A stretch of DNA of 49,671 nucleotides from Chitinophaga pinensis (GTDB taxonomy: Bacteria; Bacteroidota; Bacteroidia; UKL13-3): the NCBI GenBank assembly GCA_945898275.1, contig CAMDHZ010000020.1:1-49671 (forward strand). Direction: 5' to 3'. Position numbers and translations under genes: made by a program. Of the stretch, positions 1-9,156 are shown in pieces (position 1 is the first letter of the stretch; every line of letters begins with the position of its first letter). Below the pieces are notes generated by a model. It was given only the letters and a program-made list of their open reading frames with translations, was not told the DNA's origin and ran no database searches.

Positions 1-98
1 GCTGTGGTGCCTAAAACACCAGCTTGTGGAGCAAATTGTGCCCACAAAAACAAAGGTGCTGTGGCTAAAAAAAGTAAAACCCTAAACTTAAAACTCAT
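1..98 (-). CDS. N-terminus of a secreted protein (partial, runs off left edge)
   Basis: Reading leftwards from an ATG whose complement lies at 96-98 gives an uninterrupted reading frame to the window edge. It begins MSFKFRVLLFLATAPLF and continues LWAQFAPQAGVLGTTA. This looks like a Sec signal peptide with cleavage after the WA of LWAQ. The following APQAG..GTTA stretch resembles the mature N-terminus I associate with large Bacteroidota cell-surface proteins that often end in a T9SS sorting domain. Only about 33 residues are inside the window, so the function is unknown. It is transcribed divergently from the gene at 204. Confidence 0.6.
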   Translation of the reverse strand, partial: MSFKFRVLLFLATAPLFLWAQFAPQAGVLGTT

Positions 99-203
99 TG
101 TTGCAAAACTATGCTGCAAAGTAGATACTGCCAAAAAATATAGCGCTCATTCTAATTCCACTCTTTAAGAAGCCTTTCAAATGACTAACTTCGCTCTTGA
201 ATT

Positions 204-980
204 ATGTTAGATAATACGACCCTGAAAGAAATTAAGGATTTTTTAGACGAAAAAGTGATTGCTTATAATCAACCTTTTTTTATTGGTCATGATCCCATTT
301 CAATCCCCCATCGTTTTTCCAAAAAAGAGGACATAGAAATAGCGGGATTTATTGCTGCAACAATTGCTTGGGGAAATCGGAAAAGCATCCTCAAGAATGC
401 CAATGAATTGATGGATAAAATGGGCGAAAGCCCCTTTGATTTTGTAATGTCCGCTTCCTCAAAGCAACTTAAAAACTTAAGCTTTGTTCATCGCACGTTT
501 AACAGCGAAGATTTGCATTGCTTCATCTATTGCTTAAGAAATATATACCAACATCATGGTGGCTTACAGCAAGTATTTGAAAAAAATGCACAAGTAGATT
601 CTATGCAATTGGCAATTTCAAAATTTAAAGAAATTTTCTTTGAAATTCCGCATCCACAGCGCACAGAAAAACATGTAAGCGACCCCCTAAAGGGCAGTTC
701 TGCAAAAAGAATCAATATGTTACTTCGATGGTTTGTTCGAAAAGATAAGCAAGGGGTTGATTTTGGCATTTGGAATGGCAAATTAAAGGCCAAGCAATTA
801 AGCCTTCCTTTGGATGTGCATACTGGAAATATAGCCAGAAAACTAGGCTTATTGAACCGAAAACAAGATGATGCAAAAGCAGTACTTGAATTAGATTCAA
901 TTTTAAGAAGTTTTGACCCAAAAGACCCTGTAAAGTATGACTTTGCCTTGTTTGGACTTGGGGCCTTTGAGAAGTTTTAG
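204..980 (+). CDS. TIGR02757 (DUF2400) family protein
   Basis: A 258-residue soluble protein with no signal peptide or membrane segment. The N-terminal part contains a run around AAT(I)AWGNR (residues 51-59) and the C-terminus ends in DPVKYDFALFGLGAFEKF. Both are characteristic of the TIGR02757/DUF2400 family, which is widespread in Bacteroidota and a few other phyla. The length fits the family. Its biochemical role is not established, and the helical, HhH-like character suggested for the family is inference. The start at 204 is the first ATG of a frame preceded by an AT-rich leader. It stands alone between a divergent gene on the left and a convergent T9SS protein on the right, which it approaches to within about 30 nt. 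Confidence 0.85.
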   Translation: MLDNTTLKEIKDFLDEKVIAYNQPFFIGHDPISIPHRFSKKEDIEIAGFIAATIAWGNRKSILKNANELMDKMGESPFDFVMSASSKQLKNLSFVHRTFNSEDLHCFIYCLRNIYQHHGGLQQVFEKNAQVDSMQLAISKFKEIFFEIPHPQRTEKHVSDPLKGSSAKRINMLLRWFVRKDKQGVDFGIWNGKLKAKQLSLPLDVHTGNIARKLGLLNRKQDDAKAVLELDSILRSFDPKDPVKYDFALFGLGAFEKF

Positions 981-1011
981 GAAAAAACTAGATTAAGAAA
1001 TTAAAAAACTA

Positions 1012-2247
1012 TTAATATTTAAGTATTTTCAAGGGCTTAAACCAATGCTCATTGTTTTCGAGTATTAGAAAATATAATCCAGCCTCAAGCATGCTTAGGT
1101 CTAATTCACAACCATCCAATTTCAGCTTAAATACTAAATCCCCTTTGGTATTTTTTACTTTTAATATACTGTTTTCAATCTTGTTTCCAGAAAGATATAT
1201 TTTGTCATTAAATGGGTTTGGGTAAACTTGAATTTGATTTTCAAGATAAATTTCACTCAAATTTACTGAGAAAGTTGGGTTATAAATATATTCTTCATAA
1301 GGAGCCAAAGGCTCTGTTGGTGTTTTTAAATTATGAACTAATACACTTTTTATTCGTCCGTTTTCATGGGTTTGGCTATAAAAATTCCCCGTACTAAAAA
1401 CAAAACTGCTACCAATCCCCGTCTCTTCAACAAAATACTCGGTTGTTAATGATTTTGGATGAAAATATTTAGTAAATCGAAACTGAGGCTTTAATGTATC
1501 ATTTTCAACAACTAAAACTGTCTCTTGATTACTACCCAAAGAATCTAGGGTTTCTATGGAATACTTCTTGGTTTTCTTCCAAGAGTTGTTTGTAAAGCTG
1601 TATTCCTCATAATGGGATAAAGAAAACGGATTGCCAGTATATTTTCCTTTTAAATTAATATACTTATAAGAGAATTTTAATCCTTGAGACGTATAGGATT
1701 TTACAAACCATTCAATAAATTCTCCTGAGACTGAATCATAAACCAAAGAGTCCTGCCTGTTTTCAAATAAGCTTTGATTTGAAAGTATATCAAAAAATCT
1801 TATAGTCTGTAACTTACCGTTGGTATTATAGGAATGTTTTTTTTGGTTTTTTCCAACCCAGTTATTGGATTCATAGCTTTCTGTAACTTCAACTGATGGC
1901 TTATCTATATAAATCGAGTCATAGGCAACAATTAACCTTCTAAAACCAGAAGCCAATTGCCAGGTGTTATTAAAATATTCCCAATGCGTGTTATGAGTAA
2001 TATTTTCATCTTTATCATATAGATAGATAAACTTGTTTAGGGTGTCTTTACCTCCTTTAACAGAATTGATATGGGAAAGAACCATTCCATTAGAGTTATA
2101 AGAATATAAATGCCATCTATAAAACACCTTATTACCATTTATCAATTGATATACATAAACTTTCTCTGGATTTTGTTCAAAAATTTGAGCAGTTAAAGCA
2201 GCTGAAAAACAAAACAAAAAATAACAACAAAGTAAATTCTTATTCAT
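1012..2247 (-). CDS. T9SS type A sorting domain-containing secreted protein
   Basis: A 411-residue protein beginning with a Sec signal peptide (MNKNLLCCYFLFCFSAALTAQ, cleavage probably after TAQ). The middle is rich in Y, N, S and T with many short beta-like segments of the 'YDSIYID' and 'YSYNSNG' kind, like RHS/YD-type surface repeats in Bacteroidota proteins of unknown function. The last 75 residues carry the T9SS type A signature: a YPNPF motif (VYPNPFNDKIYLSG), a segment with LDLS, then AGLYFLILEN and a lysine-rich end. It should be exported by Sec, moved across the outer membrane by the Por/Gld machinery and attached to the surface. The specific function is not recognisable. Confidence 0.85.
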   Translation of the reverse strand: MNKNLLCCYFLFCFSAALTAQIFEQNPEKVYVYQLINGNKVFYRWHLYSYNSNGMVLSHINSVKGGKDTLNKFIYLYDKDENITHNTHWEYFNNTWQLASGFRRLIVAYDSIYIDKPSVEVTESYESNNWVGKNQKKHSYNTNGKLQTIRFFDILSNQSLFENRQDSLVYDSVSGEFIEWFVKSYTSQGLKFSYKYINLKGKYTGNPFSLSHYEEYSFTNNSWKKTKKYSIETLDSLGSNQETVLVVENDTLKPQFRFTKYFHPKSLTTEYFVEETGIGSSFVFSTGNFYSQTHENGRIKSVLVHNLKTPTEPLAPYEEYIYNPTFSVNLSEIYLENQIQVYPNPFNDKIYLSGNKIENSILKVKNTKGDLVFKLKLDGCELDLSMLEAGLYFLILENNEHWFKPLKILKY

Positions 2248-2410
2248 ATCAAAAAGTCATTAATAAAAACACATTAGTTGCATGTTAATATAATTGTAAA
2301 AATAGAAAATAATAACAACTAATTAAACTGAATAAAAACATGAATGATTAAAAAGTTATCTAAACTCTAAATAAAAGGGAAGGAAAAGATATGTATTGAC
2401 TTAAAAATTA

Positions 2411-2439
2411 TTGCTTTCAAAATAGGTCTATTATATTTG
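2411..2439 (+). promoter_or_regulatory. Bacteroidota-type promoter upstream of the DPP III gene
   Basis: TTG at 2411-2413 is followed, 18 nt later, by TATATTTG at 2432-2439, an exact match to the TAnnTTTG -7 consensus of the Bacteroidota primary sigma factor. The box ends 19 nt before the ATG at 2459. It is one of the better-supported promoters in the window, although transcription has only been inferred. Confidence 0.6.
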
Positions 2440-2458
2440 CCTAATTAACATTAAACCA

Positions 2459-4516
2459 ATGAATTTTAAAAAAGTGATGATGTATGGAGCCATTAGTGCT
2501 GCTGCCTGCTTTGCTGCTTGCAATAGCGACAAGAAAGGTACCGCTGAAAGTGAATCTGCTTTTGAAGTAACCTGTGACGAATTTGCAGACCTGCAAGTGT
2601 TGCGTTACCAAATTCCAGGATTTGAAGAACTCAGTGCCCAACAAAAAGAATTGGCCTATTACCTATATGAGGCAGCTAATTGCGGCAGAGATATTTATTA
2701 CGACCAAAAATACAAACACAATTTAAGGATTCGTAAAACCTTAGAGGCTATTCTTAACAACTATGCTGGTAACAAAGAAAGTGCTGATTGGAAAAAGTTT
2801 GAAACCTATGCCAAGCGCGTTTTCTTCTCTACCGGTATTCATCATCATTATTCAAATATCAAGTTTGTGCCTGAGTTTAACTTTGCTTATTTCAGTGAAC
2901 TTGTAAACACCTTAGATGCAAGCTTGTTGCCATTGGACAACATGAGCAAAGAAGATTTTCTGAAAATGATGCAGCCAATTATGTTTGACCCAAATGTGGA
3001 TGCAAAAACAGTAAACTTAGCTTCTGGAATAGACAATGTAAAAGGCTCTGCCAACAATTTTTACGAAGGCGTAACCCAAGCAGAAGTAGAAGCTTATTAC
3101 GCAGCAAGGATCAACCCAAATGATACAACACCTATAAGTTGGGGATTGAATTCTAAAATGGTGAAGGAAAATGGAACGCTTATAGAAAAAGTTTGGAAAT
3201 CAGGTGGCATGTATGGCGCAGCCATCGACCGCATTGTTTATTGGTTAGAAAAAGCTGTAACTGTTGCTGAAAATGACAAACAGAAAAAAGCCTTAAGTTT
3301 ATTGGTGGAATACTACAAAACAGGCGACCTTAAAAAGTTTGATGAATATAGCATTGCTTGGGTAGAAGACACAGAAAGCAGATTAGATGTAGTTAATGGA
3401 TTCATAGAAGTTTATGAAGATGCTATTGGCAAAAGAGCTTCATTTGAATCGGTAGTGAGCTTAAAAGACATGGAAGCAACCAAACGCATTGCAGCCATTG
3501 CTAAAGAAGCACAATGGTTTGAGGATAATTCCCCTCTTACGCCAGAACACAAAAAGAAAAATGTTAAAGGAATCACAGCCAAAGTAATTACTGTTATTCA
3601 AGAAGCTGGAGCTTCTAATCCTTCAACGCCAATAGGCATCAACTTACCAAATGCCAATTGGATTAGGCAACAACATGGCTCTAAATCGGTTTCATTAGGA
3701 AATATTGTGCATTCATACAATATCGTTGGCGCCAAAAGTCCGATGATGAAGGAGTTTGCCTTAACTGAAGAAGAAATAAAGCGCAATTCAGAACATGGCG
3801 CAATTGCTAGTGATTTGCATACAGACATGCACGAAGTAATTGGACATGCTTCAGGTCAAATCAATCCTGGTATTGGCGACCCAGATCAAACCTTAAAAAA
3901 TTATGCGAGTACTTTAGAAGAAGCTAGAGCAGACTTAGTAGCCTTATATTATGTAATGGACCCTAAATTAGTTGAAATGGGTGTTATGCCAAGCTTAGAG
4001 GTTGGCAAATGTGAATACGACAACTACATTAGAAATGGTTTAATTACACAATTAACGCGCTTACAAATTGGCGAAAACTTAGAAGAAGCGCACATGCGCA
4101 ACAGACAGTTAAATGCCAGCTGGGCTTATGAAAAAGGAAAGGCTGAAAATGTAATTGAGTATGTTAAAAAAGATGGCAAAACCTATGTTAAAGTTAATGA
4201 CTACGATAAATTAAGAGTTATTTTTGGTCAGTTGCTTAAAGAAATTCAAAGAATTAAATCTGAAGGAGATTTTGCAGCGGGACAGGCTTTGGTAGAAAAC
4301 TACGGCGTTAAAGTAGACCAAGCATTATTAAAAGAAGTAAAAAATAGGTTCGAGAAATTAAATGTTGCAGCTTATAAAGGTTTTATTCAACCTAAATTGG
4401 TTCCTGTTATGGACGGAGAAAAAATAACAGACGTTAAAGTAGAATATCCAAGCAATTGGTTGGAAGACCAATTATGGAGAAGTAAAAATTATAGCTTTTT
4501 ACCTGTAAACAACTAA
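2459..4516 (+). CDS. Dipeptidyl peptidase III (M49 zinc peptidase), lipoprotein form
   Basis: A 685-residue M49 family peptidase that releases dipeptides from the N-terminus of oligopeptides. The zinc site is visible as HEVIGH at residues 458-463 (family motif HExxGH) and EEARAD at 487-492 (family motif EExRAD/E). The N-terminus is a lipoprotein signal with a lipobox ending at Cys21 (CFAAC) followed by NSDKK, so the enzyme is probably anchored to a membrane facing the periplasm or surface. Eukaryotic DPP III is cytosolic. Database entries for this Bacteroidota group are sometimes mislabelled dihydrofolate reductase; nothing here supports that. It has its own promoter and is followed by a strong terminator, so it is probably monocistronic. 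Confidence 0.9.
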   Translation: MNFKKVMMYGAISAAACFAACNSDKKGTAESESAFEVTCDEFADLQVLRYQIPGFEELSAQQKELAYYLYEAANCGRDIYYDQKYKHNLRIRKTLEAILNNYAGNKESADWKKFETYAKRVFFSTGIHHHYSNIKFVPEFNFAYFSELVNTLDASLLPLDNMSKEDFLKMMQPIMFDPNVDAKTVNLASGIDNVKGSANNFYEGVTQAEVEAYYAARINPNDTTPISWGLNSKMVKENGTLIEKVWKSGGMYGAAIDRIVYWLEKAVTVAENDKQKKALSLLVEYYKTGDLKKFDEYSIAWVEDTESRLDVVNGFIEVYEDAIGKRASFESVVSLKDMEATKRIAAIAKEAQWFEDNSPLTPEHKKKNVKGITAKVITVIQEAGASNPSTPIGINLPNANWIRQQHGSKSVSLGNIVHSYNIVGAKSPMMKEFALTEEEIKRNSEHGAIASDLHTDMHEVIGHASGQINPGIGDPDQTLKNYASTLEEARADLVALYYVMDPKLVEMGVMPSLEVGKCEYDNYIRNGLITQLTRLQIGENLEEAHMRNRQLNASWAYEKGKAENVIEYVKKDGKTYVKVNDYDKLRVIFGQLLKEIQRIKSEGDFAAGQALVENYGVKVDQALLKEVKNRFEKLNVAAYKGFIQPKLVPVMDGEKITDVKVEYPSNWLEDQLWRSKNYSFLPVNN

Positions 4517-4520
4517 AACA

Positions 4521-4546
4521 AAAAAACCGGCTTAGGCCGGTTTTTT
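4521..4546 (+). terminator. Rho-independent terminator after the DPP III gene
   Basis: CCGGC (4527-4531) pairs with GCCGG (4536-4540) around a TTAG loop. The stem is extended by six A:T pairs (4521-4526 with 4541-4546) and ends in a T-run. The A-rich left arm makes it potentially bidirectional. Confidence 0.9.
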
Positions 4547-4588
4547 TGTTTTTAATCTAAACCTCTTAAATTCGAAAAAAATAAAATA

Positions 4589-5203
4589 ATGAAAAAGCTA
4601 TTCATTCTAACGGTCATATTCTCCTTAAGCCTTGTGGCAGCTAATGCCCAGCTAGAATTTGGAATAAAAGGAGGTTTAAGTGGAAGTAAATTAAACTTAT
4701 CAGAAAAACCAAGTTTTGATTACAGCAACGAGTCAAATAATACCATTAATTTTGGTATTTATTCAAGATTAAAGATACCTGTGGTAGGGCTATATATTCA
4801 GCCTGAGTTAATTTTTAACAATAGGGCAAGTAATTTCAAAGTTTTAAACGAAAAAGCCTTTTTTCACAAAGCCAATTATGTAGATATTCCAGTTTTGGTA
4901 GGAATTAGATTATTGAAATTTGCTAGAATTTATGGTGGACCGAATTTTCAAATTTTGACCAAACAACTAACAGAACTACCTGCCAACAATCCTGATTACA
5001 TAAAAAATGAACTCAGCAAACATTCAACAGGTTTCCAATTAGGAGTTGGCGCAGATTTAGCAAGGCTAAGACTAGATTTGAAATGGGACTTTAATAATGG
5101 ATCAATGGGTTCTCCATTTACCTATAAGGGGCATACGCCAGAGTTAACTTCTAGGTTAATTACGCTGCAAATTGGATTCAAACTTTTCGCATTTTTTGAT
5201 TAA
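4589..5203 (+). CDS. Outer-membrane beta-barrel protein (porin family, PorT-like domain)
   Basis: A 204-residue protein with a clear Sec signal peptide (MKKLFILTVIFSLSLVAANA, then Q). The mature part starts LEFGIKGGLSGSKLNLS and alternates short amphipathic strands. Recognisable elements are FGIYSRLKIPVVGLYIQPELIFNN, ADYVDIP-like VDIPVLVGIR, YGGPNFQIL and GFQLGVGADL. These are typical of the small eight-strand outer-membrane barrel family (OMP_b-brl_2/PorT-like) common in Bacteroidota. Its role is probably structural or in outer-membrane function; it should not be read as T9SS PorT itself. Leader sequence TAAATTCG (4567-4574) is a weak -7 candidate. Confidence 0.75.
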   Translation: MKKLFILTVIFSLSLVAANAQLEFGIKGGLSGSKLNLSEKPSFDYSNESNNTINFGIYSRLKIPVVGLYIQPELIFNNRASNFKVLNEKAFFHKANYVDIPVLVGIRLLKFARIYGGPNFQILTKQLTELPANNPDYIKNELSKHSTGFQLGVGADLARLRLDLKWDFNNGSMGSPFTYKGHTPELTSRLITLQIGFKLFAFFD

Positions 5204-5275
5204 TTTTAATTAGTCGAGGCAATTTTTATAAAAAGTTTCTTTTTTTAGTGGCAGTTTTATTTAATTGCCACAATA

Positions 5276-6292
5276 ATGGTCATTTACCAAAACATATCGC
5301 TAAAGCCCTACAACACTTTCGGACTCGAAGCCAGTGCTTCCGAGTTTGTAGAATGTAATACTATAGAGGAAGTTCAAGTGCTTTGTGCCACATTTAACTT
5401 GAGTGAAAGACCTTTGCTCATTCTTGGTGGCGGAAGTAATATCTTGTTAACACAAGATTTTAAGGGAATGGTTGTTAAGATAAACCTAAAAGGGATTGCA
5501 AAAGTTAAAGAAGATGAAGAACACGTTTGGCTAAAATCCAACAGTGGCGAACTTTGGCATAACTTTGTAATGCATTGCGTAGAGGCAGGATTAGGAGGAG
5601 TAGAAAATTTGTCATTGATTCCAGGCTATATTGGTGCCGCTCCCATGCAAAACATTGGCGCTTATGGCGTTGAAGTGAAAGATACAGTTGAAGAGGTAAT
5701 AGCAGTAGAAATCAATTCGGGAAAACTTGTTACATTTTCAAATGAAGCATGTGAATTTGCCTATAGAGAAAGTGTTTTTAAACATAAACATAAAGGAAAA
5801 TACATCATTGTATCTGTTACCTTTAAACTTAAAAAAAATCCTACTATCAATGCCCAATATGGAGCAATAAAAGAGGTATTGCAACAAAAAGGTATTCTTG
5901 AACCTAGTATAAAGGATATCAGTGACGCTGTAATAGCAATTAGGCAATCAAAGTTGCCCGACCCAAAAGTGCTAGGCAATTCTGGCAGCTTTTTCAAAAA
6001 CCCAGAAATTCCAACTGAGCATTACAATCAATTGAAAATTAATTATCCAGAAATACCCGGGTATGTTTCTGGTGCAGAATTAATAAAAGTGCCTGCAGGT
6101 TGGTTAATTGAACAATGCGGATACAAAGGCAAAGTGGTTGGAAACACTGGTGCGCACAAACAACAAGCCTTGGTTTTAGTAAATTATGGCGAAGCAACTG
6201 GCTATGAAATTTATAGGCTAGCCATGGAAATTCAGAATTCGGTAAGGGATAAATTTGGCATACTCATTGTCCCCGAAGTGAACATCATATAA
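5276..6292 (+). CDS. murB: UDP-N-acetylenolpyruvoylglucosamine reductase
   Basis: Catalyses the NADPH- and FAD-dependent reduction of UDP-GlcNAc-enolpyruvate to UDP-MurNAc in peptidoglycan synthesis. The 338-residue protein has the FAD-binding LILGGGSNILL loop near residues 48-58 and PGYIGAAPMQNIGAYG in the middle. Catalytic residues are visible: Arg164 in FAYRES, Ser238 in GSFFKNP, and Glu334 in the C-terminal VPEVN. This is the standard full-length enzyme. A short inverted repeat, GTGGCA (5248-5253) and TGCCAC (5266-5271), lies just before the ATG and could affect initiation. It is followed by rlmD after 1 nt, so the two are co-transcribed. Confidence 0.95.
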   Translation: MVIYQNISLKPYNTFGLEASASEFVECNTIEEVQVLCATFNLSERPLLILGGGSNILLTQDFKGMVVKINLKGIAKVKEDEEHVWLKSNSGELWHNFVMHCVEAGLGGVENLSLIPGYIGAAPMQNIGAYGVEVKDTVEEVIAVEINSGKLVTFSNEACEFAYRESVFKHKHKGKYIIVSVTFKLKKNPTINAQYGAIKEVLQQKGILEPSIKDISDAVIAIRQSKLPDPKVLGNSGSFFKNPEIPTEHYNQLKINYPEIPGYVSGAELIKVPAGWLIEQCGYKGKVVGNTGAHKQQALVLVNYGEATGYEIYRLAMEIQNSVRDKFGILIVPEVNII

Positions 6293-6293
6293 C

Positions 6294-7703
6294 ATGTCAA
6301 AAAAAAGAAAAGTATTTAATGAATACAACGCACTAACCATTGAAAATGCAGGCAGCGAAGGAAAATGTATAGCACGCCATGAAGGCAAAGTAATTATGGT
6401 TGATTATGCTGTACCTGGCGATATCATAAACGCAAAGGTATATCAAATAAAAAAACGCTTTGAGTTTGCAAGAATTGAAGAGATAGTAAAACCATCAGAA
6501 GATAGAATTGAAACTTTTTGCCAGCACTTTGGCACTTGTGGGGGTTGCAAATGGCAACAAATGAGCTATGAAGCGCAACTTAAATATAAACAGCAACAAG
6601 TAATTGATGCATTTGAAAGGTTAGGAAAATTCCCCTTTCCAACGCTTGAACCCATCATTGGTTCGGTTCAAACCAAATACTACAGGAACAAAGTAGAATT
6701 TAGCTTTACTGACAGAAAATGGCTTAGCAATAAGGAGGATATTGGCACCTTAACCAAAGAAACAAATGCAGGCTTAGGATTTCATATTCCGGGAAGATTT
6801 GACAAAGTTTTTGAAGTAGAAACTTGCTATTTGATGGACCCTTTACAAGATGAAATTAGAAATAGCATCGGCAAATTTTGTAAAGAAAACGACTATGATT
6901 TTTTTAACTTGTATGGAAATACAGGGCTCATGAGAAACCTAATGTTGCGCAACAATAGCAAAGGCGAATGGATGTTAGTATTAAGCTTTGGCTGTGATGA
7001 TGAACCTAAAAGGACCAAGCTACTTGAGCACATTCATAACAACTTTCCTCAAATAACTTCATTGCTATATGTTATCAATGAAAAATTGAACGATACCATT
7101 CACGATTTGGAAGTAAAACTGTTTTCAGGAAATCCTTATTTATTAGAAAATTTAGAGGACTTACAATTTAAAATTGGACCTAAGTCATTCTTTCAAACAA
7201 ATACCTTACAAACACTGAACTTGTATAATGAAGCCAGAAAAATGGCTGGATTAACAGGTAAAGAATTGGTTTATGATTTATATACCGGCGTTGGAACTAT
7301 TGCTTTATTTGTAGCTAAAATGGCTGCAAAAGTGGTTGGAATTGAATACGTTCCTCAAGCCATTGAAGATGCTAAGGTTAACGCTGCCTTGAACCAAATC
7401 ACGCATACTCACTTTTATGCTGGAGATATGAAAGATTTGCTAACCAATGATTTTATTGAGACAAACGGCAAACCTGATGTAGTAATTACGGACCCTCCAA
7501 GGGCTGGCATGCACGAAGATGTAATTCAGCAGTTATTGCTGGTTGAACCAAAAAAGATTGTGTATGTAAGCTGCAATCCAGCAACCCAAGCCAGAGACAT
7601 TGCAATGATGATAGAGAAGTATGAGGTAAAAAAAGTGCAGGCTGTAGACATGTTTCCACATACCCACCATGTTGAAAATATTGCATTACTAGAATTACGT
7701 TAA
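6294..7703 (+). CDS. rlmD: 23S rRNA (uracil-5-)-methyltransferase RlmD-type
   Basis: A 469-residue S-adenosylmethionine-dependent RNA m5U methyltransferase of the TrmA/RlmD family. Domain order: an N-terminal TRAM-like domain (about residues 10-65), an iron-sulfur site with Cys76, Cys82, Cys85 and Cys178, then the Rossmann methyltransferase domain. DPPRAGM precedes the nucleophile Cys427 in VSCNPAT, and Glu461 near the C-terminus fits the general base. The target U position cannot be decided from sequence; Bacteroidota homologues are usually called RlmD. It is sandwiched between murB (1 nt) and the next gene (1-nt ATG/TAA overlap). It contains a GGTTCAAACC word at 6665. Confidence 0.9.
   Translation: MSKKRKVFNEYNALTIENAGSEGKCIARHEGKVIMVDYAVPGDIINAKVYQIKKRFEFARIEEIVKPSEDRIETFCQHFGTCGGCKWQQMSYEAQLKYKQQQVIDAFERLGKFPFPTLEPIIGSVQTKYYRNKVEFSFTDRKWLSNKEDIGTLTKETNAGLGFHIPGRFDKVFEVETCYLMDPLQDEIRNSIGKFCKENDYDFFNLYGNTGLMRNLMLRNNSKGEWMLVLSFGCDDEPKRTKLLEHIHNNFPQITSLLYVINEKLNDTIHDLEVKLFSGNPYLLENLEDLQFKIGPKSFFQTNTLQTLNLYNEARKMAGLTGKELVYDLYTGVGTIALFVAKMAAKVVGIEYVPQAIEDAKVNAALNQITHTHFYAGDMKDLLTNDFIETNGKPDVVITDPPRAGMHEDVIQQLLLVEPKKIVYVSCNPATQARDIAMMIEKYEVKKVQAVDMFPHTHHVENIALLELR
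6665..6674 (+). repeat. Iterated palindrome GGTTCAAACC (copy in rlmD)
   Basis: Read in frame as V-Q-T; flanks extend the symmetry to TCGGTT..AACCAAA. Confidence 0.8.
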
Positions 7704-8074
7704 TGGAAAATCAAGAAATATTAAAGAAGTTATTGGAAGTGCTAAAGGAAGACCTCAACTTCTATAGCCCAATGATTAAAGAAGTATCTCAAGATATGAT
7801 TAAGGAAGGATTTACCTCCTACCCTATTTTTATTGCCCATCAGCATGAGGTGAAATTAGGTGAAGCCATTTTATTAAAGGAAGATTATGCCAGAGATTTT
7901 AGCATTCACGCTACAACTTTGGAGGAAATGGTTGAAAAAAAACTTGTATTGCCCGAAAGAGTTGATGAATTTAAAAGGAATTACAAAAATCCGAAGGAGC
8001 AAATGTGTATCTTTTTAATCACTGCTGCCGGAGCAAGTTTCGTTTTTGCACCTTATAGTAAACAAAAGATTTAA
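7703..8074 (+). CDS. Conserved hypothetical protein, 123 aa
   Basis: A small acidic soluble protein starting MENQEILKKLLEVLKEDLNFYSPMIKEVSQDMIKEGFTSYPIFIAHQ (first segments helical, no signal peptide). The C-terminus ends ITAAGASFVFAPYSKQKI. I recognise the general type as a Bacteroidota-conserved protein but know no function for it. Its ATG overlaps the rlmD stop by one base and it is followed at once by the glycosyltransferase start, so it belongs to the murB-rlmD transcript. Confidence 0.75.
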   Translation: MENQEILKKLLEVLKEDLNFYSPMIKEVSQDMIKEGFTSYPIFIAHQHEVKLGEAILLKEDYARDFSIHATTLEEMVEKKLVLPERVDEFKRNYKNPKEQMCIFLITAAGASFVFAPYSKQKI

Positions 8075-8075
8075 A

Positions 8076-9095
8076 ATGAATTTACCAAAGGTAGCTGTAG
8101 TCATCATCCATTGGAACAATGTTTATCTTTTAGAGAAATTTCTTCCATCTGTTTTACAAAGTACTTATAAAAACTTAGAAATAATTGTAGCAGATAATGC
8201 CTCAACCGACAACTCTGTGCAGTGGTTAAAAGAACATTATCCATCTATCAGAATCATACAACTAGACAAAAATTACGGTTATGCAGGTGGATATAACAGA
8301 GCGCTTAAAGAAGTAAAGGCTGATTATTTTGTTTTACTAAACAATGATGTATCAGTCACCCCAAATTGGATTGAACCCATTGTAAACTTAATGGAGTCGG
8401 ATACTAGCATAGGTTCGGTTCAACCCAAACTCTTGCAATTTAACCAACAAGACCACTTTGAATATGCAGGCGCAGCAGGAGGATTCATTGATAAACTAGG
8501 ATATGTATGTTGTAGAGGGAGATTATTTGAAGCCATTGAAAAAGACGAAAATCAATATGATGATAGTCGTGAGGTTTTTTGGTCAAGTGGCGCATGTATG
8601 TTTGTTCGCGCAAAGGCTTTTTTTGAAGCTGGAGGCTTCGATGAACATTTCTTTGCCCACATGGAAGAAATAGATTTGTGTTGGAGAATGCAACAAGCAA
8701 ATTATAAAATATGGTATTGCGCAGAAAGCAAGGTTTACCATTTGGGTGGAAGCACCTTACAAAAAGGAAATCCACAAAAAACCTACCTCAACTTTCGTAA
8801 CTCCTTATTGATGTTATTGAAAAACATGCCCGCTTCAAAACTTTGGTGGTTCATCCCTTTTCGCTCGTTTTTAGACTTACTTAGTTCCTTCTTTTTTTTA
8901 ATGCGGTCTGAACCAAAACACAGTTGGGCCGTTCATAGAGCACATGCAGACTTCTATTTTAAATTGGGTTTTTGGTTCAAACTAAGAAACAATGGCCTTC
9001 CAAAAAAGGATTGGAAATCATTGAATGGTGTTTATCCTAAAAGCCTTATTCATCAGCATTTCATCAATAAAGTAGAAAAGTTTTCAGATTTATAG
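8076..9095 (+). CDS. Family 2 glycosyltransferase
   Basis: A 339-residue GT-A fold glycosyltransferase that should transfer a sugar from a nucleotide-sugar donor onto a surface glycan or lipid. Residues 5-15 (KVAVVIIHWNN) form the first strand. DNASTDNS (about 40-47) and the LLNNDVS segment (about 89-95) are the nucleotide and metal-binding parts, and the GGFDEHFFAHMEEIDLCWR segment is the acceptor-side ED motif. It resembles the rhamnosyltransferase-like GT2 group. An upstream in-frame start at 8046 exists, but the ATG at 8076 lies directly after the preceding stop and yields the canonical N-terminus. It is the last gene of the murB run. The acceptor is unknown. Confidence 0.88.
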   Translation: MNLPKVAVVIIHWNNVYLLEKFLPSVLQSTYKNLEIIVADNASTDNSVQWLKEHYPSIRIIQLDKNYGYAGGYNRALKEVKADYFVLLNNDVSVTPNWIEPIVNLMESDTSIGSVQPKLLQFNQQDHFEYAGAAGGFIDKLGYVCCRGRLFEAIEKDENQYDDSREVFWSSGACMFVRAKAFFEAGGFDEHFFAHMEEIDLCWRMQQANYKIWYCAESKVYHLGGSTLQKGNPQKTYLNFRNSLLMLLKNMPASKLWWFIPFRSFLDLLSSFFFLMRSEPKHSWAVHRAHADFYFKLGFWFKLRNNGLPKKDWKSLNGVYPKSLIHQHFINKVEKFSDL

Positions 9096-9096
9096 C

Positions 9097-9106
9097 GGTT
9101 TGAACC
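9097..9106 (+). repeat. Iterated palindrome GGTTTGAACC (intergenic)
   Basis: Two bases after the glycosyltransferase stop and 50 bases before the next ATG; flanked by AAAG on the right. Confidence 0.8.
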
Positions 9107-9156
9107 AAAGAACTTTTTAAGTAAAAATTGGTTATACTTAAATTATAAGTAACGCT

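Noticed and set aside
104-111. TAGTTTTG as a promoter for the partial gene at the left edge
   Set aside because: It matches TAnnTTTG on the minus strand but lies only 5 nt from the ATG, leaving no leader.
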